In this document: positions 1 through 11,176 of the stretch, in pieces
How positions within the stretch are numbered: the first letter of the stretch is position 1
How the letters are laid out: each line of letters starts with the position of its first letter
Assembly (NCBI RefSeq): GCF_031755915.1
Contig: NC_083386.1
Coordinates: forward strand, 6,748,501-6,812,500
Direction: 5' to 3'
DNA length: 64,000 nt
Source: Ziziphus jujuba
Taxonomy: Eukaryota; Streptophyta; Magnoliopsida; Rosales; Rhamnaceae
Position numbers and translations under genes: made by a program
Notes under the pieces: generated by a model
Told to the model about the DNA's origin: nothing
What the model saw: the letters and a program-made list of their open reading frames with translations, nothing else
The model's database searches: none

Positions 1-107
1 GAGAAAAAAGTCAACATTTGACCCTTTATCGGTCAACAACGATCAAACCCGGTCAACCTCGATCAAATTTGAGAAATTTCCTGTGTACTTCGAGATGGGA
101 TGTTACA
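1..107 (-). mobile_element. LTR head fragment of the giant-LTR Gypsy family, antisense
   Basis: Read on the minus strand, this begins TGTAACATCCCATCTCGAAG and goes on with the repeated GTTGACCG and GTCAAA-GTTGACTTTTT motifs found in the first 100 bases of the LTRs at 4659, 12549 and 22882. Only the LTR start is inside the window; the rest lies to the left. It is more diverged than the other copies, so it may be an older or sister subfamily. Confidence 0.65.
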
Positions 108-631
108 CTTTTATTTAAATATATAGCGATGCAAAACAACGAGTCGCTAAAGGTTAAACATATATGAAATTAGCGACATATAGTTGTAAGTAAACAGCAA
201 CGTATTACTACACAAGTTGCTAAAAATTCTACAATTTAGCGACGCATATGTTTACATAAAATAGCAACAAATTATAATAAGTTGCTAAAATTCCTAACAA
301 TTAGCGACGCATAAAATGTAGAGTCGCTGTTTCTTCCATATTAGCGACATATGAATTTACATAAAACAGCGATGCAGTATAGATGTAAAAATTAGCGACG
401 TAGAGAGTTAGAGTCACAAATTCCTCTATGTTTAGTGTTGCAAGTCTCTTTACATTACCGACTTGTTGTACTGTGTCGCTGTTTAGTCCACATTAGGCGA
501 CTTTTATTTCTGCGTTGTTGTTGGTATAATGTTTTTAGGGACTCGACATTTGGCGACTTTGTGAAATGCGTCTCTGTTTATTGCATTTATCGCATTTAAT
601 TGCGTTGCTAATCAGCGAGTTTCGAGTAGTG
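108..631. mobile_element. CACTA (En/Spm) subterminal repeat region and terminal end
   Basis: The stretch holds many short motifs of the type TTAGCGACG, GTCGCTGTTT and GTTGCTAAAA in both orientations, as in CACTA subterminal regions where TNPA-like proteins bind. It stops at 631 with TTTCGAGTAGTG, the reverse complement of a CACTA-type terminus (CACTACTCGAAA). No transposase is visible; the other terminus must lie outside the window or be lost. The LTR fragment at 1-107 abuts it, perhaps inserted into it. Confidence 0.7.
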
Positions 632-868
632 AAGGGAGCTCTCTATAAGAATTTAAGAATTTAGAGCTCTCTCAACTCTAATTTTTTTTTTTTTTTTTTA
701 AAAAAAAAGCTCTCTCAGCTCTTTAAAAAACAAAAGAATTCTGTATACAATTTTTTTTAGAGAGCTCTCTCAGCTCTTTAAAAAACAAAAAAAATTCTCT
801 AAACTTAAAACATATATATATATATACAAATTTCTTTTTCTTTGAGAGCTCTCTATGAGAAAAGAACA
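632..868. repeat. Degenerate GAGCTCTCTCAGCTCTTT repeats
   Basis: Several imperfect copies of GAGAGCTCTCTCAGCTCTTT are separated by poly-A/poly-T runs and a short (TA)n tract. The core GAGCTC is palindromic, so each copy can form a small hairpin. No coding potential is seen. Confidence 0.55.
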
Positions 869-1016
869 AATAAGAATTAAAGCAGCTGTCTACTCTTCCA
901 TTCCCTTTTTGGAATAAAAAAAATCCTTCAATCTAGTTTACATATTTACTTTGTTCTTTTCTTTGTTTTATAGAATTGTCTCTTCATCTGATGCCGCCTT
1001 TTGTACCACGCCAAGG

Positions 1017-1049
<33 letters not shown>

Positions 1050-1593
1050 GATGAAAGAAAAATTGTATAAATATGTGTGAGTGGTTTTGTACATTTTTCC
1101 CTAAATAGAATTCCGTTTCTTTTTAGTAGCTGAGAGAGCACTGAACTGCATTTTTTTGTTTTTTTTTTTTAAAAAAAAAACTTTCTACAGACAGTTTGTA
1201 GGCCTGCAACTTCATTTATTGGGACATCGTCATTGCTCGCAATGTAAGATTTCAACTTCCGTTGCACTAGTAGTGGCCATTTGGTAAATTGATGTTTTCG
1301 TTTTTTTTTTTTTTTTTTAAATAGATTTTTAACTTTAGCTTGGCACTTAGTTATAATTTTTTTTTTTTTTCATTATAATTCACATGGAAATCCATCTTAA
1401 TTAAATTAGGCTCGGCATTTTGATCATAAACAATTTTCTTTATTAGTTATATTTCAAATTAATCAATATTGTAATAGTTATTTATTATTCATGCATATAT
1501 ATATATATATACACATGTACCACATTGTGTCTTTAATAAAATAAAATAAAAGAAATAATTAATAATATTAATTTATTTTTGATATTTAGAATT
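869..1593 (+). promoter_or_regulatory. Conserved 5' flank of ANK1
   Basis: This stretch aligns with 34915-36875 (upstream of ANK2) and 55145-55990 (upstream relic of ANK3). Shared landmarks are CTTTGTTCTTTTCTT, a TCATCTGATGCC block near 990, and CAATTTTCTTTATTAG about 160 bp before the start codon. It therefore holds the ancestral promoter and 5' UTR. No TATA box can be assigned with confidence because (TA)n tracts are common here. There is no ORF of note. Confidence 0.5.
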
Positions 1594-1912
1594 ATGAGTC
1601 GTCAAGGTGTCGTCCCAGCTGGATTAATTGACAATGAAAACTACCTGGATTAGAGCGTCTGGGTGAAAACCTACTTGATGGGTGAAGATCTTTGGGACAT
1701 TGTGGAATCCATGGATGAACCTCCAAAACCCGAAGATGGTGATGGATTCAAGTATTGGAGGTCCAAGAACGCCTCCGCCCTCCATGTTATCCAAATTTCT
1801 TGCAACGCAGATGCTTTCTCTGAGATCAGAAATATAACTTCTGCCAAAGAAGCTTGGGATATGTTGGAAGGAAAATTCAAGCCTCAACCAGAATCCGAAG
1901 ACGACGACGAAG
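1594..1912 (+). pseudogene. ANK1 exon 1, Gag-like (UBN2/DUF4219-type) domain
   Basis: The frame reads NYLD-stop-SVWVKTYLMGEDLWDIVE, followed by FKYWRSKNASALHVIQISC and ITSAKEAWDMLE. The tryptophan-rich pattern (NYxxWSVxVKTYL, DLWDIVE, AWDxL) matches the N-terminal Gag region of plant Copia polyproteins. The ATG at 1594 is chosen by alignment with ANK2 at 36876. The exon ends in phase 1 at a GT donor (1913) and joins the acceptor at 2754 to give V-N-I-P. ANK2 carries 15 extra bases after the GGATT landmark (LLDKG), so ANK1 has a small deletion as well as the TAG. Confidence 0.8.
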
Positions 1913-2754
1913 GTATAAATATTTGATTTTTTTTAATCATAATTTTGAATAATTATATTGAATTTAACAAATTCATATAAAATATTAAACAGTTGAGAGA
2001 TGGGTGCTGATTGGATAACCAAAAAATTATTGCGAGCGGGCCATTTCTAAATTTGAGAAAGAATAGGAAAAAGAAAATAATAGTAATAATAATACACGGT
2101 AATGTAATTTTGAATTCAACGACTATATATAAGAATAACAAAAATAACAACTTTAAAAAGCTTTTTTTTTTAATGCCTAAAAGAAAGAACTTCAATAACT
2201 TAGAATAAAATATAATAGTGAAGAAAACTATTGTTCATATAAAAGATTATATAATAAAATACAATAATGAAGTTCAATAAATTCAACGACTATATTTAAA
2301 AAAGCTTTATTCTACGATCCAAGCCTGTAGAATCCAAAGACCATTTAATCTTCCATGACATAGGCATAATATTTGATTTTTTTTTTCCCGTTTTTACTAA
2401 CATGTATTACAAAGACCATTTAATCTCTTATAATATTTGATTTTTTTTTTTTTTTGTTTTTACTAATTTGTATTTAAATAAAACTTTTCATCATAATTTT
2501 AAATAATTACATTGAATTAAACATATTCATATAAAAGATTACGCTATTAAAAGACAAGTTATCGTTATATTCAATTATATTTTTCTAACATTTTCTCTTA
2601 TGTAAACCACTATGACTATCTTTTGTGCTCAATTGAGCCATTCCAAATGTTTTTAGCAGAAATTATTAAGTTTTGAATATTGAATATTATGGACTTTTGC
2701 TTTGATAGTAAGTTAAATTGTCATTGCATAAATACAGTATTTTTTGTATTATAG
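1913..2754 (+). other. ANK1 intron 1, AT-rich
   Basis: AT-rich intron with poly-T runs. It includes repeated blocks (a CATTTAATCT-type block near 2340 and 2410). Its 5' part aligns with 51404-51830 of ANK2. No gene or element boundary is recognised. Confidence 0.5.
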
Positions 2755-3220
2755 TGAATATTCCAAACGATCAATACCAACAATACGAACGGTTTCACAA
2801 AGCTCTGCAAGATGGAGATCGAAATGCTACAAAGGAATTCATTACGCAGCACCCAAATGCAATAAGAACAATAATCACACTTACGGGGAGGACGGCCCTT
2901 CATGTTGCGGCCATGGCCGGACATACAGAAATTGTTGAGACACAGGTGGAGAAAATGTCACCAGAAGACTTGGAAATGAAAGACTCAGTTGGTAATACAG
3001 CTCTTACAGCAGCTATTTTTACAATGCAAATATCGAAATAGCCGAATGCATGGTTAAAAAGAACAAGAAATTACAGATGCCGCTGGTAATGGCCTTTCGT
3101 GTTAATCATATTTAAATGGGTCGTACTCAGTTACACCGATAGAAGATTTAATACCGTCGGACGGCAATCGTGCACATGCTGTTGGGCTCATAAACGAAGC
3201 AATAATTGGAAAATATTATG
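2755..3220 (+). pseudogene. ANK1 ankyrin-repeat exon
   Basis: The translation opens VNIPNDQYQQYERFHKALQD and then carries ankyrin consensus pieces GRTALHVAAMAGHTEIVE and GNTALTAAIF. A one-base shift near 3020-3035 moves the frame to NANIEIAECMVKKNKK. A TAA follows near 3111, and a later segment in another frame (YSVTPIEDLIPSDGN) restores family similarity up to the GT donor at 3221. ANK2 and ANK3 have no counterpart of this exon, so this is the only ankyrin-repeat block in the window. Confidence 0.75.
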
Positions 3221-4484
3221 GTAAGAGTATAATACATATATACACATATTACATATATAGTCAGATTCAGATTGTCATATCTTATATTTATTAATATGTG
3301 ACATATACAGTGTTTTGACAATTGTGGTACAAATGATTATTGCGTTGTGTTTTTTTTTTTTTTTTTGGGGGGGGGATGGTGATTCTATAAAATTCTCATT
3401 TTATATGTACAGTGTAGACGTTGCTTTGCATGTTCTACAGCGTTGTCCACAGTTGGCCACAACTATTCATACGCTACACTTCGTAGTCGTGTCCATACAT
3501 TCGCAATATATCCAAGTGGACGTCCGCTCAAATTTTGGCAAAAATGGATATATGAATGTTAGTACATATTATATTGATTAATACAGAATATAATTTATAC
3601 CTATATAAATATACATATATGACATTGATAGTAATACATTCCTTTATTTTCAATAGCTATATTTATAGATGGAGACAGCATCATTAAAGAGATATATACC
3701 AAATTCCCCACCAATACTAATATGAGCTCAGGTATACCAAATTTCCCACGTAATTTGAATTTAAATTATTTAGGTTGAAGCAAGTGTACAATTAGTGCAA
3801 AAATATTTATTTGAGAAACTATGACATAATTTCCTGCAAGGTAACTTCTACAAACTGCCCTAGTTTTAGCATATATTCAATTAATAAAAATTAATATCCG
3901 AAAAAAAAAACTTTTATTAAGTACCTTATAAATAACATTGAAGATTTAAATTAAGTCAAAGATATTAAGAACTTGTTTATGAATACAAAAGGTGGCAAAA
4001 ACCATTGTTTCCACTTGTACAATAATCCATAGTTTGAATTAATTCCCTACATTTACAATATCAAAAAATAAAAAGAAAAATTAAAGAATTGAAAGGTTAG
4101 GCATACATATATGTTAATATTGCACGATATATAGCTTATATATATTCTCCTACAAATCTCCATTTGTTATTGAAGCTTGTTAGAAATTTGCTCAATAAAT
4201 GTTTGTTGTTATAATTGTAACAATATTTCTTCTGTATATACTATTAATTCAAAGCCATTAGTCAATCAATAGATAAGGATTTACATGGTGAAGTTTGGTC
4301 ATTACAAAGAGTTGCAATGCACTTCGACATTTTAGGTAATTAATTTGTTGTATTCAGTTTTTATTATTACAATTACTGTTTAAATTCTTCCTCCCATTTA
4401 TTTATTTATTTATTTATTTGTTTTTATGTTTCATACATCCAATAATAGCTAAAATAATTTTTTTCATTATTAATAATTACGCAG
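3221..4484 (+). other. ANK1 exons 3-5 and introns
   Basis: Exon 3 (3418-3557) encodes DVALHVLQRCPQLATT and, after a frameshift, PSGRPLKFWQKWIYEC. Exon 4 (3657-3731) encodes IFIDGDSIIKEIYTKFPTN. Exon 5 (4262-4335) encodes SIDKDLHGEVWSLQRVAMHF. Introns are AT-rich. A T/G run lies at 3351-3375. The segment 3900-4260 recurs at 52490-52900 and 56250-56600 in the other two genes. Confidence 0.6.
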
Positions 4485-7400
4485 GGCTCAAGAATATATA
4501 TGAAATGAAATTGATCCACATTCAAACCTCTAAACTTCTACGGCGAATGTGTGAAGAAATAAAAAAATTAGATAGAACCCAAATATCAAGATCAGATATT
4601 ATAATTGCACTTCTTCTAGCTGTGGAAAAGGGAAATTTGAATTTGCTCAAAGAATGTTTGTAACACCCCGTCCCAAATCGCACCGGAATCCGTGCACGTT
4701 GACCGAGGTTGACCGTTGACCGTTGACCAAAGGGGTCAAAAGTTGACTTTTTGACTCGGTGGGAATTTCGAGATGACTAGGGCACCGTGGCGAAGTGCAC
4801 GATGCCACGAGTTCGTAGACTGGTAGCACGTCGAAAACGGAGCTACGGTTTGAAAGTTATGGACGAAACAAGTTGCGGTCCAAACTGTCCAAGGGGTGCC
4901 GGAGTTGACTTTTTGTTTATGGGGAATTGAGCTTTGACTCATGCATGGTTGTGAAGTGCTCGTCGATACGAGTTCACAGACTAGCGGCACGCTCAAAACG
5001 GACATCCGGTTAAAAAGTTATGGACGTTTGAAGTTTACCGGATACTGTATTATTTTAATGTTTTTGGGTCGTGAACAGTGAAATGCCACATGTCAGCTTC
5101 TGAGTGGTCCACGTGGCATGAACAGTGTCACGCAGGGTTTTAATTTTGAAAAACTCTCGGGGAAGAGAGAGAAAGAGAAAGAAGAGAGAGAAAGAGAGAG
5201 AGGAGAGAGAAAGAGAGAGAGAGAGAGCCACCGCCGGCCACCGGATTTTGCCACTGTTCCGGCCGAGTTACTGTACACGCGCCGGACAGAAAGCTTGCCC
5301 ACCTCATTTCCGGCAAAACCTCCAAATTTCACGGCGAACGGCCGCCGGACGCGCCCGGATCGGACGTCCGCAGTTTGGCGGCGATTTTTCCCCCTCCACC
5401 GCCGGCCACCGCGAATCGGCACTATTCCGGCTGATATACAATACACGCGCCATACACCCAGCATCCTCTCCTCAAGTCCGGCCTACCCACCAAAAATCAC
5501 GGCCATCGGACCACCGACGCGCCGGGATCGGAGCGTTTTCCGGCGAGGGGTCGAAAATCTTCAAACGGTGATTTCTCCGCCGTCCGACCTCCGTTTTGCT
5601 CACCGTCGGTCCCGTTGGATTGCTCTCCTCACGATCTACAAATCTGCAAAATTTCACAGCAAACAGCCACCGTCGGAAATTACTGTTCCGGCGACGGTTG
5701 CCGGTGACGTGGCGGCCCGCCGGAAATTACTGTTCCGGCGAGTACCCCGAAAATTCCGGCCAGCTCCAGTCCGCAGTGTTCGACCTCCTGAACCCAAATC
5801 CGACTTCCGTTTCCACCAATTCGCGACGGTTTGGGAGAATTGCGGAGCCGAAACCCGAAAAGCTTCCCGATAAAATTCCGACCCCGTCGGGTACGATCAT
5901 CGAAAATTAAGACCGGATCTGTGATTAGCACCACTCGAGCTTCGATTCGGTATATCATTCGTAAATTTTAGTTATCGTTTGGTGTTCGCTCCTCGGGTAC
6001 CCATTTGGGGATTACCCGAATAAAATATTAATATTTGTGGTTTTGGTACTGTGGATGTTTTAGGTGCACGTGCAAGTAGCGGAGTCGATCCTGCGGAGGA
6101 TCTTGATTGAGATACGTGCACAAGGTGAGTGACCCACCTTCAAATTAATTTTGGGGAATTTAATTGATGAATATATTATGTGTGAATTAAATATTTGGAA
6201 TTTAATTTCTATGTGCCAAATATTTATTGGATTTATTGTAGAATTATTTATGAATTTATTGGATTTAAGAAAATGCGAATTCTACAAATTTATGCCGTGT
6301 GGAATTATTTTATGGTTTTGAGGATTTTGAAATTGGTGTGGTTTTAATGGTAAATTGGGCACGATTTGATTTTCAAATATTTCAAGGAAAATATTTGGTT
6401 ATGTTGGTGATTTCAATTTTTATGAAATATGCCCATAAAATATTATGGGATTTGATTATGATATTTCGAGAAATTATTTATGCTTGGAAAAAAGGTGGAT
6501 ATTTGAATTGATGGATTTGGGAGTTGGTGGATTTGAAAATCATGGAATTTATGGTATGGATTATAAGGAAATTGTGGAGAATTTCCCGGTTCAAGCGGAT
6601 GGATTATGCCCGCTATGCTTATGAAAAATGTGAAATTTGTTTTATGATTTAAATTTATGGATTTTATAATTTTTAGATGCACCGTGCACGTACTGGTGTT
6701 CTGATTATGTGATATGGTATATGTGATATGGTTAGTGTGCACACGGTTGTGATTAGCGCGCAGGTGGGTGTGAGTAGCGCGCGGTTGATATTATGAGGGT
6801 GTCCTGTGGATGCCATCGGAGAGGGCGGCCACCCCCCTTTGGCCGGGACACCAGGTTAGCAGCGGCGCAGTGGGACGCCACGCGACCGTATGCCGGTTTC
6901 TTTCTATAACCTCCTGTCTGGCGGTACCTTGGGACGCTGGGTACTGTTGGCGCCACTGGTATATAGTGGGTGCATCAAATGATTTTCAGAACTGTGTTTT
7001 AAAAATAAAATGTTTGGAAACTGAATTGGAATTAAAAATATAATTGTTACCGCTTCTGGTATTTAATTGATGTCTTGGTTTTCGGGAAATATGAATAAAG
7101 GGTTTTGTGAAAATGTTTTAAAAGGGGAACCTTTCCAACTGAGAGAATTGTAAGGGTTTTGAGAGAAAATATTATTTCCAAATAATTATTATTTATACTT
7201 ATTACTGTGATATTATATGGTATAGTAGTAGGGTCGCTCACTGAGATGATTAGCATCTCACACTCTTAAATTCCGTTCCTCTAGGTACCAGGTTGTCGGT
7301 GTTCACTCGGAGCGGACTTGATCTTCCTTGCTGTTTTAGTTCGGCAGTACCCTGTTATTCTTTTATTGCAGTTGTAATATTTCTTTCACTCTTGTTGTAT

Positions 7401-7908
7401 TTATTTTGCATTGGATTACTGTATTTATTTTTTTAAGTGCTGCAATTTGTGGAATCGATTTGTAGTACTGTGGGAGGAATAAGGGGATAATTTTAGAAGT
7501 GTGTTTTCAGTGCAGGGAATTTTGTGGTAAGTAAATCCCTTAGGGGAGGCTCTGCCGGATTTTCCGTTGGAAGGTTCGGTAGGGTTTCCCTGGGATCAGG
7601 GCTGTCTAGGGTTCCGGGGAAGGAATTCTGGACGGGTCCTGACAATGTTAAAGTCGATTCCCAATCTGGCGGAGGCCTACGAAATCCATGGGAGGAACAT
7701 ATTTATGGTTGCAGTTAATTGTCGCCAAGCAAAAGCAAAAATTTTTAGCCTTATACATGAAGTTGGCTGCAAATTAATGGCAACAAATTATATAGATGCA
7801 GATAAAAATAGCATGCTACATATGGCTGGCTCCTTATTGCCTCACCCGCAACTTGATTGTATTTCAGGAGCTGCTTTACAAATGCAGAGAGAATTACAAT
7901 GGTTTAAG
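4485..7908 (+). pseudogene. ANK1 exon 6, split by a solo LTR
   Basis: 4485-4658 encodes GLKNIYEMKLIHIQTSKLL...RRMCEEIKKLD up to NLLKEC, where the solo LTR starts. The exon resumes after the TSD at 7650 with SIPNLAEAYEIHGRNIFMVA and FSLIHEVGCKLMATN, and ends QMQRELQWFK at a GT donor (7909). ANK2 (53114-53539) and ANK3 (56622-57047) carry the same exon without the insertion. Confidence 0.8.
4659..7644 (+). mobile_element. Solo LTR, giant-LTR Gypsy family (2986 bp)
   Basis: It begins TGTAACACCCCGTCCC and ends GGACGGGTCCTGACA, with TG...CA termini, flanked by the perfect 5-bp duplication ATGTT (4654-4658 and 7645-7649). Its length matches the LTRs of the full-length element at 22882-31746, and no interior is present, so it is a solo LTR left by LTR-LTR recombination. 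The 5' third carries a GAGAAA-rich tract (5160-5227) followed by GC-rich sequence with repeated CCGGC motifs; the middle is AT-rich. It interrupts exon 6 of ANK1. The ORFs inside it are not conserved between LTR copies and are treated as chance. Confidence 0.93.
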
Positions 7909-7913
7909 GTACG

Positions 7914-7951
<38 letters not shown>

Positions 7952-8543
7952 TAATTTATTTAGCTGTATGTTTTAAAATATATTTAATATAACCATGCAT
8001 TTCTTACACAATCTAGTGGGAAGACTATTATTTCCTCTAACAAAAATCTAAAATTTAAGGTCATCGTCTAATAAAATAATAATTTTGTTATTAGCTTGTC
8101 CTTATAAAAACAACCATTAATTAGTAGTTGGCTAACTCAAGTAAAAATCAACTATATTTTAATGTCCTTTATTTTGAAAAAATTAAATTTGCGCATCTTT
8201 TAAATTTAGATTCTCAAGTTAAAATTTATTGCATTTTGGAACAACTAGATATTGTAACTAGCATTAGTCGTGTCGTTATCACACAAAAATAACAATATCT
8301 CGTTATTTAGTCCCTCAAGACTCTAGCTTTAATTTCATTGTAATTTAAATTCTCTATTAGTTTAAATTTTGTTATTTTAGTACCCTTTTGACCATTAACA
8401 TCCTTAACCAAAAAAGAATTATTAGACTAAATTATGTATATAACAACTGAAACTCAAACGTCCCCGAATCATGTAGGGTTAAAATAAAGTTTCTAATTAT
8501 ATTTTTTTGCTCTAACATTTGATATATATATGTATATATATAA
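7909..8543 (+). other. ANK1 last intron, left part
   Basis: AT-rich intron starting with a (TA)n microsatellite (7918-7947). It aligns with 57048-57660 of ANK3. No gene is seen. Confidence 0.5.
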
Positions 8544-9670
8544 TACAAGAAACTCACCTTTTACTGACATAACAATATTGTTGGCAAAAACATAAAATTC
8601 ATCAGTAAATGTTTTACCAACGAAAAATAAATTCGTTGCAGTTTCATTGCCTTTGCCTCTTCTGCAATTGTAATTACCCGAAATTTTTAGTTTTTCCCGA
8701 CTGGAACTTTTGCCAACAAAAATTCAATTGTCTCGCCAAAAACTATTTCCATCAAGTTTCAAATTATTGGTAAAAGATTTTGGCGACAAAATGTAGTACA
8801 TGGAAAACTATTTTTTATTGGTGAAAATATAATTACTGCAAAAATATTTTGTCCGCAATAACTAATCTGCCATCAAAAGTCAATTTGTCGGCAAAGGTTA
8901 TTTTAGCGATGAAATAATTTTAGTCGGCAATAATTAATTTGCCATCAAAAGAGGAATTTTCGTTCGCAAAAGTTATTTTAGCGATGAAATAATTTTAGTC
9001 GGCAATAATTAATTTTCCATCAAAAATGAAATTCGTTCGCAAATGTTATTTTAGCGGCAAAAGTATTTTGGTCCTAAATGTCTTTTAGAGGTTAAATTTT
9101 TTACAGTAATATTGTTTTTACCAACAAAAGTATGCTTCCGTCGGCAAAGGTCTTTCCAAATTTTTTTTTATATTTTTTTGAAAAATATTACAAATAATTC
9201 ATTTTTGTAAATTTTATTTTAATTTTATTTCCTTGTAATTTTTTAGGTTGTTTTTACCAATGTAAATATTATAAAAATATTCATATTGTATAAAAATAAT
9301 TAAACAAAAAAAATAGTTCTTACCATCTAGATATGAACATATTTATATGTTACTAAAATTTATAAATCTGCTACAATAAAAATATATATATATATATATC
9401 AACAGGTAGCTGATGGAGGAGGTGGAGGAAAACAAAACCTACTTAATGATGTACCATCACCAGAGTAAGAGTTCTGTGCCATAAATTGTTGTACAAACTT
9501 TCTCATGTGATTCATATTTTCTTCATAATTTGACGTCTTTTCTTCAGTTTGTTGACTGTGTAAGTCATATTCTTCTTTCAAATTTGATATCCACTATTCA
9601 TTTTATTGTCTGTATGAGTCATATTCATCTTTCAAACTTGATATTCGCTCCTGCAAAGCAACTGTATCTG
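8544..9670 (-). mobile_element. Non-autonomous CACTA-like insertion in the ANK1 last intron
   Basis: The left edge TACAAGAAACTCACC resembles a CACTA terminus (CACTACAAGAAA) with the first bases lost. Next come repeats such as AATTTTAGTCGGCAATAATT and TTATTTTAGCGATGAAATAA, typical of subterminal regions. On the minus strand at 9399-9581 a short frame (EEKTSNYEENMNHMRKFVQQ) looks like the coiled C-terminal part of a plant CACTA protein. The same intron in ANK3 (57640-57740) joins the flanks without this segment, which supports an insertion. The right terminus is not clear. Confidence 0.5.
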
Positions 9671-9745
9671 GTATATATGTGTGTGTGTGTGTGTGCATAT
9701 ATCTGTTTTCTATCAATTAAATTAATTATAAACAAATATATATAG

Positions 9746-10347
9746 GCGGTGGAGTCAGTTGTCCATGGACATATGGATACACAAACTCAGAGTTCTTGAC
9801 ACCAAGACAACTATTTACAAAAGAACACAAACAATTGTTATCTGATGGAGAAAAATGGATGAAAGAGACAGCAACTTCATGTACTCTTGTTGGTGCACTC
9901 ATTGTTACAATCATGCTTGCTGCAACGTTCACTGTTCCGGGTGGGAACTATGAAAGAACTGCTTACCCAAAGTTTCTTGATGGCAAAACATTCATGCTCT
10001 TCATCATATCAGATGCAATCTCACTTTTCTCTTCCACTACTTCAGTTTTGATGTTATTGGGAATCCTCACTTCCACATATGCTGAAGATGATTTCCTCAA
10101 ATCTTTGGCTAAGAAGCTCATGATTGGTCTTGGCAAACTTTTCCTCTCCATTGCTACAATGATGATATCTTTCTGTGCTGCTGTTTCCATGATGCTTGAT
10201 GATAAGAAATCTTGGGTTGCGTTTTTAATCATTTCTCTGGGCGGTATTCCAGTCACTTTGTTTGTTTTAATTCAATTCCCTCTTCTTATTGAGATTTACC
10301 TTTCTACTTATGGACCTAATATTCTCAATAGGAAGCCATCAAGTTGA
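9746..10347 (+). pseudogene. ANK1 PGG-domain exon
   Basis: From 9796 the frame is open for 183 codons: TPRQLFTKEHKQLLSDGEKW, then the PGG-domain core MKETATSCTLVGALIVTIML and AATFTVPGG, and three more hydrophobic segments ending EIYLSTYGPNILNRKPSS. The PGG domain anchors ankyrin proteins of the ITN1/ACD6 class in membranes. At the exon start GTTGTCCATGG lacks four bases present in ANK3 (GTTGTACCTCCATGG), so the correct splice leads into a shifted frame. Without that loss the exon would be intact. Confidence 0.85.
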
Positions 10348-10941
10348 TTATATATGGAAAGTGTTTGCAAATTGTGTAATATTATTATTATTACTATTAT
10401 TTACCACTTTTTATGTATCAAGATTGTTAGCTATAATAAACTCTCTTTTTTTTTTTCAAGACTGTAGCATATTATATACCTGTGTTTTTTTTTTTTTTTT
10501 TTTTTTAATTTTCATTGGAAGATTGATGAAGTTGATATGGAGGGTTATTGTAACATGGACACATGACACTTGACGAGAAAGCAAAAAATTATGTGTACTT
10601 TTATACTGTTAAAAATGTTCATATCACTAATATAGTGATATGCTATTTGAATACATGTAATTTATAAACATATATTTGAGAACAAATGCAACTCATAAAA
10701 ACATTATTTCAAATTATGTGTAATCCAGGTGAAATGCCCATTAATTTTGAAGTAAGCAACCTTCTCTATCAAGCAAAATTTTAAGTTTTATATCCTACAA
10801 TCGAAGGTAAACAATTAAAACCTGCTTTATCATTTAAATTCCCAAAATGGCCTTACGATCGTTACCTTGTTACGTGCAAAAAATCGAAGGGATGAGATGA
10901 GGTAACTTTGGACTAAACAGATTAGCAAGTACGTGCAAGAA
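10348..10941. other. ANK1 3' flank to NOL-A
   Basis: Holds the ANK1 3' UTR (poly-T runs at 10447 and 10488) and a spacer. It aligns with 58250-58560 and 58850-59010 of block C, which shows the block was copied as a unit. No gene is seen. Confidence 0.5.
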
Positions 10942-11176
10942 ATGTGGAGTCATTCCTTACCCTCTCCTCTGTTCCAACAAAACCCATATTCTCATTCACT
11001 CTACCATTGCACTTTTCCCACGGTTTCTTTCCCCCAAGCTCCTCCTCATAGTCTCATGAGCATGTATGGCAAATGGGTTTTCAATTCTCTGACTGTAAGG
11101 TCCAAATCCAAACCCAGCATCAACAGAGAGCTTATGCTGCCCCCGTACAATGTTCTTATTACCGGTTCAACCAAAG

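Larger units (their letters stand above)
1594..10347 (+). pseudogene. ANK1: Gag-like/ankyrin/PGG membrane protein gene, disrupted
   Basis: Seven exon remnants are visible: 1594-1912, 2755-3220, 3418-3557, 3657-3731, 4262-4335, 4485-4658 continued at 7650-7908, and 9746-10347. In order they encode a UBN2/DUF4219-like N-terminal domain, ankyrin repeats (GRTALHVAAMAGHTEIVE), the pre-PGG region and a PGG domain with four hydrophobic segments. Relatives of the ITN1/ACD6 class are membrane proteins linked to salt-stress and defence signalling. Lesions: TAG at 1651 where ANK2 has TGG, a frameshift and stop near 3033-3113, a second shift inside exon 3, a solo LTR in exon 6 (TSD ATGTT), and a 4-nt loss at the start of the last exon (compare 57740). 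A CACTA-like insertion occupies the last intron. The reading frame cannot be translated as one protein. Confidence 0.85.

Noticed and set aside
3315..3581. 88-codon ORF starting in the poly-T/poly-G run
   Set aside because: The real signal is ankyrin-gene exon 3 in shifting frames; the ORF start lies in intron sequence.
5118..5873. 251-codon plus-strand ORF and its shadows inside the solo LTR
   Set aside because: It arises from the GAGAAA tract and GC-rich CCGGC repeats. The same LTR region in other copies does not keep the frame, and no domain is visible.
6753..6956. Minus-strand 67-codon ORF repeated in several LTR copies
   Set aside because: It recurs only because the LTRs are near-identical; older copies break it, and it resembles no known protein.
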